A stretch of DNA of 64,000 nucleotides from Granulicella sp. S190 (GCF_009766095.1 NZ_LMUD01000019.1:115322-179321), one strand, 5' to 3'. Shown: positions 45,014 to 54,977, counted from the stretch's first letter. Translations and numbers: made by a program. The notes: a model not told the origin generated them from the letters alone.

Positions 45014-45230
45014 TAGCGAGGGGGCATCTTGAGAGCTCACTATCTACATAGTGACCTACAGGTCTGCTGATAATGAGCCGGTGAATGTCTCCAAGTTGTC
45101 ATCGCCTTGTCATTTGATATACGAATCATGTACTTAGAGCGGACAATCGCCGACGAAGCATTGACTTTTCTATAGAATGAGGAGATAGCAAGAAGATAGT
45201 CGGATATCCAGATTCTTTGAGGGTAAAAAA
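45014..45230. promoter_or_regulatory. Intergenic region before the two-component genes, with a short hairpin
   Basis: TCACTAT (45037-45043) pairs with ATAGTGA (45048-45054) around 4 bases, just after the GT87-like stop. It may end the polysaccharide transcript, but no T run follows. The remainder carries the promoter of the following operon. Confidence 0.4.
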
Positions 45231-45914
45231 GTGAGCCTGATTTTAGTAATTGAAGACGATCCTAGAATCCAAAAAGCGCTTCACCGGCAGTTCACAACAG
45301 AGGGCTACGACGTGCATGTGACCGGCGACGGCGCGCAGGGTCTGGCCTCCTGCAAAAGTCTGAAACCGGCTGGGGTCGTGCTCGATCTCATGCTCCCAAA
45401 CATGTCGGGTCTGGAGGTCTGCAAGGGGATCAAGAGCTGGTCGGCGAGTACCCCCGTTGTTGTTCTGAGCGCAGTCTCTGAGGTCGCCGATAAAGTATTG
45501 CTGCTGGAGTTGGGAGCCGACGATTACGTGACAAAGCCTTTCAGCCCGCGCGAGCTGATGGCGCGAGTGCAGGCAGCAATTCGTAGAACTCGGAAGCCTG
45601 CACTCAGCACTCACGTCAGCTTCGGGAATATCACGGCAGACTTCTCGGGGATGGAGGTCTTTAAGGATGGCGCGCTAGTGTTTCTTACCGCGCACGAGAT
45701 TAAACTTCTCCAGTATTTCGTCGATCATCCCGAGCGAGTCATCACAAGAGAAGAATTGCTCAATGACGTTTGGAACTACACGTCGTATCCTACGACTCGT
45801 ACGGTTGACAATCACATCATGAAGCTAAGGCAAAAGTTAGAGATAGATCCAGCGAAGCCTGTATACTTCCGAACTATCCACGGCATCGGCTATAAATTCG
45901 TCCGTGGAAGCTGA
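45231..45914 (+). CDS. OmpR-family response regulator
   Basis: 227-residue DNA-binding regulator. Receiver domain: LVIEDDPRIQKALHRQF with acidic pocket, phospho-acceptor Asp52 in VVLDLMLPN, and GADDYVTKPFSPREL with the conserved Lys. The C-terminal winged helix has FLTAHEIKLLQYFVDHP and TRTVDNHIMKLRQKLE. GTG start with GAGGG 7 bases upstream. It is first of a four-gene operon with a sensor kinase, a porin-like barrel and a type-1 cupredoxin, so it may respond to copper or redox stress; the stimulus is not shown by the sequence. Confidence 0.92.
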   Translation: MSLILVIEDDPRIQKALHRQFTTEGYDVHVTGDGAQGLASCKSLKPAGVVLDLMLPNMSGLEVCKGIKSWSASTPVVVLSAVSEVADKVLLLELGADDYVTKPFSPRELMARVQAAIRRTRKPALSTHVSFGNITADFSGMEVFKDGALVFLTAHEIKLLQYFVDHPERVITREELLNDVWNYTSYPTTRTVDNHIMKLRQKLEIDPAKPVYFRTIHGIGYKFVRGS

Positions 45915-45944
45915 TTTGCCACTGCAAATGGGAGAACGAGGCTA

Positions 45945-47762
45945 ATGGATAGGCTGCGGATGAGAACGACGCTGCTGATACCTCTGCTTGTGCTCTCCTT
46001 TGGCTGCACGTTGCTGAGCCTTTTAGTGATCCGCACCATCGTTCAACAACAAACACAGACGGACCTGGCGCATGATCTCCAGCACTCCGTCAAAACCTAT
46101 CAGAATCTCCAGCGTCAACAGCGTGAACTCCTGGCGCGTGAATCGGCTCTCCTGGCCGATCTGCCAAGCCTGAAGTCTTTGATGACCACCTATGATTCGC
46201 GAACCATCGCGGATGGCGGTGTTGAGTTCTGGCAGGTAAGCGGAAGCGATTTCTTCGCACTGTTGGATCAAAATGGAAGACTGATCGTGTCCTATAACAA
46301 GGGGACACCTCTGGATCGCGCCAAGGTTGCACAGCGAGTTGAAGCACAGCAGCATAAGCCTGGGGAGCCGATTCTGCTCTCTCTCGACGATCGCATCTAT
46401 GAGATAGCAACACAGCCGCTCTACTTTGGTCCCAGGGAGCACGGAACTCTTCTTGGCTTCGTTGCCGTGGGCTACGCCATCGATGAGCGTGTTGCTCGTG
46501 AAGTCAGCGAAGCTGCCGCGGCGCAGGTTGCCTTTTCCGTTGATGGAAGAGTCGTAGTCAGCACGTTGAGTCCGGGGTTGCAGGCCCAGCTCATCTCACG
46601 GGGCGGGGAACTGTTGCAGCTCCCGACGCAGAACAAAAAGATCAAGCTCGGCAAGATTGACTATCTCGCCGCTTCGGAGCGGCTTACCACCTCGGTCGGT
46701 CAGGACAGCGCAGAGGGTGTCCCACAACTCGTCGTACTGAAGTCGTTTGAAGAAGCCACGCAACTGGTGAACAACGTAAATCGTTGGGTACTGGCTCTTG
46801 CTCTCGTCGCGCTCGTTGTGGGGTCAGGAATGCTTCTCTCCATCTCCCGCACCTTGACTCGCCCCATCGAGACGCTCGTAGGTGGAACTCGAGCCCTCGC
46901 TCAAGGCAACTTCGACTATCAACTCAGTGAAGATGGGGCTGAGGAGATCAGGGAGTTGAGTCGAGCCTTTGAGCGAATGCGGGTTCAATTGCGCACCAGT
47001 CAGCGCGAGCTTCTCGACTCCGAAAGGCTCGCAACCATTGGAAGAATGGCGAGCTCCATCTCGCACGATCTTCGACACTATCTCTCCGCGATGTACGCGA
47101 ACGCAGAATTTATGAGCGGCGCAAACATCTCTCAGTCGGAGCGAGAAGAGTTGATGCTGGAGGTGCAGACAGCCGTTCAGGGGATGACCGATCTTCTCGA
47201 CTCTCTTCTTCTCTTCACCCAAACCGGAAGGGCTCTTCACCCTGAACTGGAGTCGATTGCGCAGGTAATTCAGCGGGCGGTGAGCATGGTCCGCTCTCAT
47301 CCCGCGGGCCGCGACGTCAAAATAACACTGAAGGGTCTCTCTTCCATTGAGGTATGGATTGACGCGAAAAAGCTGGGACGTGCTGTCTACAATCTTCTTC
47401 TCAACGCCTGCCAGGCCGCGAAAAGAGGCCTAGGCCCTGCTGCCGTTACACTCACTCTCATCGAAAGCGAAAACACCATCAAGATCAGAATTGCCGACAA
47501 CGGTCCTGGTGTGCCTGAGCCCGTTCGTCAGAAGATATTCTTACCTTTTGTAAGCGAAAGCAGAGAGAGCGGAACGGGGCTTGGCCTAACCCTCGCACTA
47601 CAGATTGCACAAGAGCATGGTGGCGGAATCGACCTTGAGGAACGGATTGGAGACGAGACCATCTTCACGATCAACTTACCGAGGGCATCGTTGAAGGCGC
47701 TTGGTGCGGCGATAGAAAAGAAGACCTCTACCACCTATGTCTCCGTCCCGGGAAGAGGTTGA
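45945..47762 (+). CDS. Sensor histidine kinase with extracytoplasmic sensor and HAMP domain
   Basis: 605 residues. Two transmembrane segments (about 9-30 and 281-300) enclose a periplasmic domain of about 250 residues with a Cache-like look (LLDQNGRLIVSYNKG, then GFVAVGYAIDE). HAMP (301-353) is followed by the phospho-acceptor H374 in SSISHDLRHYLSAMY, the N box NLLLNACQAAKRG, G1 IADNGPGVP and G2 GTGLGLTLALQIA. It begins 30 bases after the regulator gene and 3 bases before the porin gene, so all are co-transcribed. No metal-binding motif is obvious in the sensor domain. Confidence 0.9.
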   Translation: MDRLRMRTTLLIPLLVLSFGCTLLSLLVIRTIVQQQTQTDLAHDLQHSVKTYQNLQRQQRELLARESALLADLPSLKSLMTTYDSRTIADGGVEFWQVSGSDFFALLDQNGRLIVSYNKGTPLDRAKVAQRVEAQQHKPGEPILLSLDDRIYEIATQPLYFGPREHGTLLGFVAVGYAIDERVAREVSEAAAAQVAFSVDGRVVVSTLSPGLQAQLISRGGELLQLPTQNKKIKLGKIDYLAASERLTTSVGQDSAEGVPQLVVLKSFEEATQLVNNVNRWVLALALVALVVGSGMLLSISRTLTRPIETLVGGTRALAQGNFDYQLSEDGAEEIRELSRAFERMRVQLRTSQRELLDSERLATIGRMASSISHDLRHYLSAMYANAEFMSGANISQSEREELMLEVQTAVQGMTDLLDSLLLFTQTGRALHPELESIAQVIQRAVSMVRSHPAGRDVKITLKGLSSIEVWIDAKKLGRAVYNLLLNACQAAKRGLGPAAVTLTLIESENTIKIRIADNGPGVPEPVRQKIFLPFVSESRESGTGLGLTLALQIAQEHGGGIDLEERIGDETIFTINLPRASLKALGAAIEKKTSTTYVSVPGRG

Positions 47763-47765
47763 AGA

Positions 47766-49331
47766 ATGAGAGGGCTCAGTTTTTTTCTTCTCCTTTGCCT
47801 AATCCTCTTTGGAGGAAGCTGCTCGCTATACTCACAATCAGGCAACTCCTCACCTTCATCGCCAGCGCATGCTGACGCTGCCTCTACCGAATTAGAGCGT
47901 AGGCTTGAGACGATCACTTCATCCCTGGATGCAGCTCATCAGCAACTCGAAGAGTCTCAGAAGGAGATTCAGGAGCTGAAACAGGAGCTTGCCCTCATCA
48001 AGAAACAGATGGCTTCCACTCAGCCTTCTTCTGAACCAGTGTCCTCGCCAGAAGCTTTCGACGCCGCGAAGACGACCGCATCCACCATAGAAGATCTGCA
48101 AGAGAGGCAGCAGACCCTAGACGCACAAGTCAAATTGCATGAACAGACGAAGGTAGAGAGCGATTCGAAGTATCCGGTTCGCATTACTGGCCTGCTGTTA
48201 TTCAACTCTTTTATCAACAGAGGGATCGTAGACAATCTCGATCTTCCCGAGATCGCGATCGCCAACAATAGCGACTCCGGCAATGGCAGCGCGGGTGCAA
48301 GCTTTCGTCAAACCATCCTGGGGCTTCAAGGATTTGGCCCTGTAATCGCCGGCGCAAAGAGCTCCGCTGATGTGAATCTGGACTTCTTCGGCGGGCTTGC
48401 CTATGGAAGCTCTGCGACCTCAGCCGGCATCGTCCGCTTGCGAACAGCCAGCATTAATCTCGATTGGGATCACGACTCCCTTCAGGTAGGAATGGTCGCT
48501 CCGCTGATCTCTCCTTTGTCCCCCACGTCGTACGCGACGGTTGCTGTGCCAGGTTTGGCAGGTGCAGGAAACCTATGGACATGGTCTCCGCAACTTCGAT
48601 ATGCGCATCAGATTCCGATGCAATCTGGAAGGCAGTTTCAATTTGAAGTTGGACTCTGGGATCCGCAAGCTGCAGGCTATAGCACAAACCTTCTCTTCCG
48701 AACCCCAAGCCCTGGAGAGTACTCCAAGCAGCCAGCTTATGAGACGCGCATCTCTTATGGCACCGCGACGAAGGATACTTACGGGAACTCTACCAACGAA
48801 CATCCCTTTCAAATCGGACTTAGCGGCTACTACGGTCGGCAGAGTTATCCCTACGGCGAGAGCCTGGATACCTGGGCCTTTGCGACGGACTGGCGTGTGC
48901 CGCTCAGCAATCGCTTCGAGATCAGCGGAGAGGGTTACCGGGGGCTTGGGTTGGGAGGCTTAGGTGGCGGAGTCTATAAAGACATCCTTATCGGGGTCAA
49001 TCAGTCTAACGGACAACCCACCTACCGTGGCTTGAATGCGATCGGTGGGTGGACGCAGTTCAAAACGCGCTTCAGCCGTACGATTGAAGCAAACGCCAGC
49101 ATTGGCTTGGACAATGGTTTCGCCCGCGACTTTCACACTCTCGTCTTTCCTGCAACTGCAACAGAGGTGCAGTTACGCGCTAGGAATGAGATGGTCGTCG
49201 GCAACCTGATCTTCAAGCCGAAAACTTACCTCATTCTCTCTCCAGAGTTCCGCAAAATATGGACGTGGCCTATCTATGGGGCTGGTAACACGGCTGATGT
49301 CTTCACACTTTCAGCGGGATATCAATTTTAG
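47766..49331 (+). CDS. Outer-membrane porin-like beta-barrel with N-terminal coiled coil
   Basis: 521-residue exported protein. A signal peptide (MRGLSFFLLLCLILFGGSC) is followed by a heptad-like coiled coil (LERRLETITSSLDAAHQQLE, then ELKQELALIKKQM), then a barrel-type stretch rich in aromatic-ended strands, ending FTLSAGYQF. This resembles DcaP-like or related porins that trimerise through a coiled coil. It lies between the sensor kinase and the cupredoxin genes, which suggests that the two-component system controls permeability or copper handling of the cell envelope. Confidence 0.7.
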   Translation: MRGLSFFLLLCLILFGGSCSLYSQSGNSSPSSPAHADAASTELERRLETITSSLDAAHQQLEESQKEIQELKQELALIKKQMASTQPSSEPVSSPEAFDAAKTTASTIEDLQERQQTLDAQVKLHEQTKVESDSKYPVRITGLLLFNSFINRGIVDNLDLPEIAIANNSDSGNGSAGASFRQTILGLQGFGPVIAGAKSSADVNLDFFGGLAYGSSATSAGIVRLRTASINLDWDHDSLQVGMVAPLISPLSPTSYATVAVPGLAGAGNLWTWSPQLRYAHQIPMQSGRQFQFEVGLWDPQAAGYSTNLLFRTPSPGEYSKQPAYETRISYGTATKDTYGNSTNEHPFQIGLSGYYGRQSYPYGESLDTWAFATDWRVPLSNRFEISGEGYRGLGLGGLGGGVYKDILIGVNQSNGQPTYRGLNAIGGWTQFKTRFSRTIEANASIGLDNGFARDFHTLVFPATATEVQLRARNEMVVGNLIFKPKTYLILSPEFRKIWTWPIYGAGNTADVFTLSAGYQF

Positions 49332-49342
49332 GGGTTAGAAGG

Positions 49343-50077
49343 ATGCGCAGGCTATCAGGCTCGTTCACTGTTCCATGTTTGCTCTTGCTGGGGCTCTGCG
49401 CTCTGAACCTACGAGCGCAGGGAGTGGAGGTGTCCGCGAAGATGGTTGTGCGCTCTTATTCGGTCTCCACCAAGAAAAATACTGGACCAGTCCATGCAGG
49501 AGGTGTAGTTATCTGGCTCTCGCCTTTGAAGCCGCTTCCCACCACACCCTCTGCATCGACTCATCAGACCACTTACCGCCTCGTCCAGAAGGATAAGATG
49601 TTCTCGCCGCACCTACTTGTGGTCCCTGCGGGCACCTCCGTGCAATTTCCCAACGAAGACCCCTTCTTTCACAACGTCTTTTCGCTCTTCAACGGCAAGC
49701 GCTTCGACCTCGGCTTGTACGAATCGGGCACGACGCGCTCTGTACGCTTTGACCGCGAAGGTGTCTCGTATATCTTCTGCAACATCCATCCAGAGATGGG
49801 AGCGGTCGTCCTTGCGCTGAATACTCCCTACTACGGAGTCTCAACGGCGAGCGGCAATGTCTCTATCCATAACGTTCCCGCCGGGAGCTATCAGCTAAAT
49901 ATATGGAGCGAAAACAGTCAGCCAACCGATCAAACTATCGAAGAGCGGACCATCCAGGTCTCTTCTGAACCTCTGCGCCTCGGAGACATCACCTTGCAAA
50001 CGACGGCCGACGCACTCGCTCATCACAAGAACAAGTTCAATGAGGACTACCAGCCAAGCCGCGACTCCTCCTACTAG
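49343..50077 (+). CDS. Exported type-1 copper protein (plastocyanin-like)
   Basis: 244-residue protein with a signal peptide (LLLLGLCALNLRAQG). A cupredoxin fold holds probable ligands His110 (NEDPFFHNVFSLF) and C146-x2-H149-x2-M152 (IFCNIHPEMG), the mononuclear type-1 copper pattern. After that comes a carboxypeptidase-regulatory-like strand (GNVSIHNVPAGSYQLNIWSE). It closes the four-gene operon, 11 bases after the porin gene. It differs from the CuA-type protein encoded at 34134. Role in electron transfer or copper binding in the periplasm is inferred. Confidence 0.8.
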   Translation: MRRLSGSFTVPCLLLLGLCALNLRAQGVEVSAKMVVRSYSVSTKKNTGPVHAGGVVIWLSPLKPLPTTPSASTHQTTYRLVQKDKMFSPHLLVVPAGTSVQFPNEDPFFHNVFSLFNGKRFDLGLYESGTTRSVRFDREGVSYIFCNIHPEMGAVVLALNTPYYGVSTASGNVSIHNVPAGSYQLNIWSENSQPTDQTIEERTIQVSSEPLRLGDITLQTTADALAHHKNKFNEDYQPSRDSSY

Positions 50078-50413
50078 TCGTCGAATCGACAAAGTCTGCT
50101 AGCAAGATGCTTTAGATGTGAGGAGTACTGTGGCGGACAGACAGGGATACTAGCCACGTTAGAAGTGCGAGCGCTTTCGGAATCCAGGCATTCTCCCGGC
50201 GAAACCAAATCTATCAGACAATCGCCCATTCTCCTATGATGAACGGATCGGCCACAGCATCAAGGAGGAACTCGTCAGTTAGTGCTCTCTGGTACCGCCG
50301 AATACGGGTGCAGTCTTACCCTCAAGATTCTGCGAAGTCATTTGCAGATCGATCCAGATGAGTTTGCTTTTCCAACTTCTCTAGCTATGGGTCATTTGCT
50401 CCTAAACCCACAC
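50078..50413. other. Intergenic region upstream of the DeoR gene
   Basis: No gene is recognised here. The right end leads into the tandem repeat at 50414-50453. Confidence 0.5.
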
Positions 50414-50453
50414 TTGCATGATGTTGCATGATGTTACGTGTTATTGCATAATC
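50414..50453. repeat. Four 10-bp tandem repeats before the DeoR gene
   Basis: Four consecutive decamers: TTGCATGATG, TTGCATGATG, TTACGTGTTA, TTGCATAATC. Two are identical, and the others share TTxC or the ends. The 10-base period keeps them on one face of DNA and they lie 21 bases before the DeoR start, which fits an autoregulatory operator array. Confidence 0.65.
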
Positions 50454-50474
50454 TATTGAAGAGTGAGGTGGATC

Positions 50475-51356
50475 ATGCAGGGCAGAAGTTTCATGCCAGC
50501 GGAGCGGCAGCAGGAGATCTTAGCGCGGATTCGAAAAGATGGCCGGGTTCTTGCAGCAGAACTCGCTCAGGAGTTTCAAACCTCCGAGGACACGATTCGT
50601 CGCTCTCTCCGCGACCTTGCTGCTCAAGGGTTATGCACGCGGGTCTATGGGGGTGCCCTTGCCATGTCTCCAGCCTCTGGATCCTCCTCTCAGCGACGGA
50701 AACAGGCTGTTGAGAGAAAGCTCGCACTCGGACAGAAGATGGCTTCCATCGTGCAATCGGGCCAGCTTCTCTTTATCGATGCGGGCTCTACGAATCTGGC
50801 GGCAGCCCGCTCACTCCCGCAGAACATGGGCATAACTGTGGCTACGCACGACCCGCTTATCGCTTCAGTCCTCGCTGGCCGAACGGACCTCACGCTCATT
50901 ACAATCGGGGGACAAGTTAACCCACATGTCGGTGCTGCTGTAGATGGACAGGCGCTTCGTCTGATTATGGAGATGCGTCCAGACCTCCTGTTTCTAGGCA
51001 TCTGCGCAATGGATTTAGAGAGCGGCATCGCTGCTTTTCAAAATGAGGACGCACAGATGAAGCGCACGCTGATAGAACAATCTGGAGCAATTGCTATCGC
51101 GGTGCTGAACGAGAAGTTATCGGCTTCAGCCCCCTATTATGTTGGGGAGGTAGATATAATCTCCGACCTCATCGTGGAGTCGGACGCACCAAAGAGGCCT
51201 GTATCCTCCATGGAATCTCGGGGATTACGTGTTCATCGTGCGAAAGCTGTCAGCTCCAAACCAAGTGATAAACCACACATAGTCGCGGAGGACTATGTGC
51301 CGCCGGGCAGATCGAACAGACCGACAGCGGCTCGTAAATCTTCACGTCTTTCTTGA
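50475..51356 (+). CDS. DeoR-family transcriptional regulator
   Basis: 293-residue repressor of a sugar or polyol pathway. Helix-turn-helix: PAERQQEILARIRKDGRVLA, then LAQEFQTSEDTIRRSLRDLA. The C-terminal ligand-binding part has LLFIDAGSTNLAAARSLPQN, LITIGGQVNPHVGAAVDGQA and FLGICAMDLESGIAAFQNED, which are typical of the family's sugar-phosphate-binding fold. The start is the ATG at 50475 since GAGG lies 6 bases upstream. A 10-bp repeat array precedes it. The next genes encode a TonB receptor, a polyol dehydrogenase, a transporter and a glycosidase, so their control is likely. Confidence 0.9.
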   Translation: MQGRSFMPAERQQEILARIRKDGRVLAAELAQEFQTSEDTIRRSLRDLAAQGLCTRVYGGALAMSPASGSSSQRRKQAVERKLALGQKMASIVQSGQLLFIDAGSTNLAAARSLPQNMGITVATHDPLIASVLAGRTDLTLITIGGQVNPHVGAAVDGQALRLIMEMRPDLLFLGICAMDLESGIAAFQNEDAQMKRTLIEQSGAIAIAVLNEKLSASAPYYVGEVDIISDLIVESDAPKRPVSSMESRGLRVHRAKAVSSKPSDKPHIVAEDYVPPGRSNRPTAARKSSRLS

Positions 51357-51462
51357 CTACACTGGTTTGTCAGCAAAAGTGCTCGCCCCATCCATCTGTT
51401 CGGCGCATCACGGCAGATATGTAAGATATGCACGAAACTCGTTCGAGCTGAATAGGAAGTGT

Positions 51463-54400
51463 ATGTATCGTCACATAAATCGGGCTGTTTTCCTCGTAGG
51501 TGTCGGGAAGGTCTTGCGGCTCGCAATGCTATGTGTCTTCGCGGCCTCCATCGGTTCCGCATTCGTCTCGGGTCAGATACCTACGCCCTCATGGCGCGGA
51601 GTTCTAAAGGACGAATCTGCTCATCCTCTCATTCATGCGAACATAAAGCTGGACGCAGGTGATGCGCACAAGACCACAACGACTACTTCAGATGGATCTT
51701 TCGTCTTTGACTCGCTTTTGCCAAACACTTACTCCCTCTCCATTGAGGTAGATGGACATCTCTATCGCAGCTCCGCTGCTATCAATATCCCGTCTCAGTC
51801 AGCTACGGTCATCCTGACGCTTGGAGCGGATGGGACGTTGACCATTGGTACTCAACTGGAAAAAGTAGCCGCTGGTGGTGAAAAGCTGACAAGCAAAGCC
51901 GTCAGCGAAATCCCACTCAATAAACGCGACTTCAGCCAGCTGCTTTTGCTGGCCGCCGGTACCGCGGCAGATTCAAGCGGTGCGTCAAACTTTACCCAGC
52001 AATTCGCAATCAATGGGCAGCGTGGAGTAGAGGCTGTATTTGCGCTCGATGGGGCTGACAGCAGTGACCCCGAAGTGGGTGGAGGAACATTCACGAACTT
52101 CAATGTCGATGCCGTTCTCGAACTCCAGTCCCTATCTGGCGTGATGCCTGCGGAGATCGGCAGGGGCGCTTCCGGCTTCACCAACATCCTCACACGTTCT
52201 GGTACAGACAGCTATCATGGGTCTGTCTTCGAGTTTCTTCGGAACTCCGCCTTGGACGCCCGCAACTACTTTGACTTTTCGTCGCCTGCAAATCCGGGAC
52301 GAATTCCTCCCTTCAAACGGAACGAGTTCGGGTTCACTAATGGTGGTCCGATCTTCATTCCGCACGTGTACGACGGCCGAGGAAAGGCGTTCTACTTTGT
52401 CGAATACCAAGGCTTTCGTCAGGTGCTCGGGACGACGCAGGTCTTTGCTGTACCAACGGCTCAACAGCGGGCAGGCGTCGACACGACCGCTTACGCCGGT
52501 GATACGCTCACAGTCCCAGTGAATTCGGCGATTGCAGCGGTCCTGGCCCGTTATCCTCTACCGAACTATGCTCAAGGCACGTTCGGAGCAAACACCTACG
52601 CGACCTCATCGAAGGTAACAACCAACGCCGATCAATTCTCGATTCGTCTGGACTATCAGCTCGGGGCGGCAGATCACCTCTTCGGACGATTCACGTTAGA
52701 CAATCTCGACGGCCCGACTACCAACCCTGATCAGACAGCTATCGATCCGAGTTTTGGCGTGGAATATGTCGATCGGCAACGAAACGGTGTCATCACATGG
52801 GTTCACACGATGTCTCCTAGGCTCACATTCGAGACATCCATCAGCGCAACGCGAACGACACCGTCTTTCCCCACAGCCAATCAAACAGATCCGGCAGTTA
52901 AATTCAACGACGCGCTCTTCGAACCGTTCAATGCTCCGGGCGGTTCGGTGACGAGAGCGGCCGGTAATCTCTTTCATGGACGCGAAAATGTCTCCTGGAC
53001 GAAGGGCGAGCACGCTTTTAAAGTCGGCGCTGAAGTTCGGCTAAACCGCGACTCTACCTACTTCGGGATTTCACCAAATGGAGAGTATGACTTCGGTGGG
53101 GGAACGGCCTACTCTCCCGTTGCGATCAAGTCTCAAAGCGGAACGCACGACGTCAATGTCGGCGACCCTCTCCCCGATACGCTTTCGGGGCTTCTAACAG
53201 GAAGCCCATTTGCCTACACTCGCGCGGTCGCGCCTTCTTACTTTTCCAATGGACAGAAAATCGGTCCCGCCGCAGACAGCCGCAGCGCATTCGCAGCGTA
53301 TGTGCAGGACGTTTGGAAGATCACGCCACGGATGACACTTAACTACGGCCTCCGCTTCGAGCTATATACGCCCATCTCTGAGCGTGCGAAGCGTACCTCC
53401 GGCTTCTATCCAACAGCGGACGGCGGACAGGAGTTCCTGATCAATCCGGAACCTCGTTATAAAACAGCGGTGAATAACTGGGGTCCTCGCTTTCAGGTTG
53501 ATTATCGTTTCAGCGATCACCTGGTGGGGCACGCGGGTGGTGCTTTGACGACGATTCCGCCGAACATCTGGCAGGACAATCAGCTAACCGGGGGCCTTCC
53601 TTTCGTCTTCTACCCTCGTGTGACCGCCGCTGTCGGAACACAGCTTGCTTACGGATTTCAGATCACACCGGCGCAACTGCCGCCGGTATACACACCTGCC
53701 GGCGTGAACATCTACGCAAATGGAAGACCCAACGACGTGCCTGCAAACACAGTAGTAGATATTGCTCGCCTGGAACGGGACATCGCCTCGCTGTCAGGCC
53801 AGTCGTCACCTCTCAATGTCGCCGCCATCAGCCGTGGTTTTGGGAATGCAATGCTCGGCACATGGTCGCTTGGACTGGAACGCTCCATAGGCAATGTCAC
53901 CGCCTCCGCAAGTTATGTTGGAACCACAGCTTATAAGCTCGCGCGCAACACCTTCCCCAACGCCTACCCAGGCGCAACCGCAGCATTCGCTCACTTCACC
54001 ACATTCGACGCAAAAGGAGTGCCCGTCGGAGGGTTTGGCACAGAGAGTGAAATCACACCAACTTCTCACTCGGGTTATAACGCTCTTCAACTATCAGCCA
54101 CTGGGCAGACGAAGAACGGAGGTCCTGGAATACAGGCGAGCTACACCTGGTCCAAGTCGATTGATGACACCAGCACCGTGGCCGGAACTTCGGCGACCAG
54201 TACCGTGGGAGCCATCGCTCAAGCCGCGCCGCAGGATCCCTTCAACACGCATCCGGAACGTGGGCCATCTACCTTCGACGCAACGAATTCGTTCTCTCTA
54301 AGCCTTGCCCAGGATATTCCGATTCAAAAAATCTCCCTCTTCGATTCAATCAATAGGAAGGTGGTGGAAGGCTGGCAGTTGATCAGCATCTCCAGCCTCA

Positions 54401-54873
54401 GCAGTGGAACTCCCTTCACCGTGTACTCCGGCATACAGCAGACTGGCGCAGGTTCGGCAAACTCGGATCGACCGGATCAGATTGCAAAGCCTGCATTGTC
54501 GACGGCACGTACTCGACGCGAGGACTACTTCGGACGAGGCGACGACAACGCCTCTTTCTTTTCCATTCCCATTAATATCGCCGGTGGAACCGGGCCCAAC
54601 CAGGGACGCTTCGGCACCCTAGGACGGAACACATTCCGTGGTCCCGCCTTCTATGACTTCGACATGTCGCTCGTAAAGGACACGCCGGTTGGGACGCGCA
54701 AATCCGGTAGCGAACTCTTCGACGTCCAGTTTCGATCTGAGTTCTTCAACATATTTAATATTGTGGATATGGGGCTCCCTTCCAACACGATTTTGGGCTC
54801 CGGTTTCGGTCTCATTAATCGAACTGCTGGAAGCTCTCGTCAGATCCAGTTCTCTTTGAAAGTCGTCTACTAG
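51463..54873 (+). CDS. TonB-dependent receptor, Oar-like, of the polyol/rhamnoside locus
   Basis: Outer-membrane receptor of 1,136 residues. Start is ATG 51463 with AGGA about 5 bases upstream; a longer frame lies inside the preceding gene. A signal peptide (VLRLAMLCVFAASIGSAFVS) is followed by a carboxypeptidase-regulatory-like domain (WRGVLKDESAHPLIHANIKL), the plug (VSEIPLNKRDFSQLLLLAAG, FALDGADSSDPEVGGG), and a barrel ending in Tyr (RQIQFSLKVVY). It lies between the DeoR gene and a polyol dehydrogenase gene, so a sugar-derived substrate is likely. Confidence 0.9.
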   Translation: MYRHINRAVFLVGVGKVLRLAMLCVFAASIGSAFVSGQIPTPSWRGVLKDESAHPLIHANIKLDAGDAHKTTTTTSDGSFVFDSLLPNTYSLSIEVDGHLYRSSAAINIPSQSATVILTLGADGTLTIGTQLEKVAAGGEKLTSKAVSEIPLNKRDFSQLLLLAAGTAADSSGASNFTQQFAINGQRGVEAVFALDGADSSDPEVGGGTFTNFNVDAVLELQSLSGVMPAEIGRGASGFTNILTRSGTDSYHGSVFEFLRNSALDARNYFDFSSPANPGRIPPFKRNEFGFTNGGPIFIPHVYDGRGKAFYFVEYQGFRQVLGTTQVFAVPTAQQRAGVDTTAYAGDTLTVPVNSAIAAVLARYPLPNYAQGTFGANTYATSSKVTTNADQFSIRLDYQLGAADHLFGRFTLDNLDGPTTNPDQTAIDPSFGVEYVDRQRNGVITWVHTMSPRLTFETSISATRTTPSFPTANQTDPAVKFNDALFEPFNAPGGSVTRAAGNLFHGRENVSWTKGEHAFKVGAEVRLNRDSTYFGISPNGEYDFGGGTAYSPVAIKSQSGTHDVNVGDPLPDTLSGLLTGSPFAYTRAVAPSYFSNGQKIGPAADSRSAFAAYVQDVWKITPRMTLNYGLRFELYTPISERAKRTSGFYPTADGGQEFLINPEPRYKTAVNNWGPRFQVDYRFSDHLVGHAGGALTTIPPNIWQDNQLTGGLPFVFYPRVTAAVGTQLAYGFQITPAQLPPVYTPAGVNIYANGRPNDVPANTVVDIARLERDIASLSGQSSPLNVAAISRGFGNAMLGTWSLGLERSIGNVTASASYVGTTAYKLARNTFPNAYPGATAAFAHFTTFDAKGVPVGGFGTESEITPTSHSGYNALQLSATGQTKNGGPGIQASYTWSKSIDDTSTVAGTSATSTVGAIAQAAPQDPFNTHPERGPSTFDATNSFSLSLAQDIPIQKISLFDSINRKVVEGWQLISISSLSSGTPFTVYSGIQQTGAGSANSDRPDQIAKPALSTARTRREDYFGRGDDNASFFSIPINIAGGTGPNQGRFGTLGRNTFRGPAFYDFDMSLVKDTPVGTRKSGSELFDVQFRSEFFNIFNIVDMGLPSNTILGSGFGLINRTAGSSRQIQFSLKVVY

Positions 54874-54942
54874 CAGTGCCGGGTTGAAATTGCAGCCCGT
54901 TGTCGGTCGTCAACAGATCAGACTACATTATGGCCTATCAAA

Positions 54943-54977
54943 TCAGAGAACCTAATAGTTTTCGGTTAGTTCTCTGA
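54943..54977. terminator. Hairpin between receptor and dehydrogenase genes
   Basis: TCAGAGAA (54943-54950) pairs with TTCTCTGA (54970-54977), and inner bases extend the stem with one bulge. It is 70 bases after the receptor stop. No T run follows, so it could also be a regulatory dyad. Confidence 0.45.

Noticed and set aside
50414..50453. Possible CRISPR array
   Set aside because: Four contiguous 10-bp units without spacers are not a CRISPR array, and no cas gene is present.
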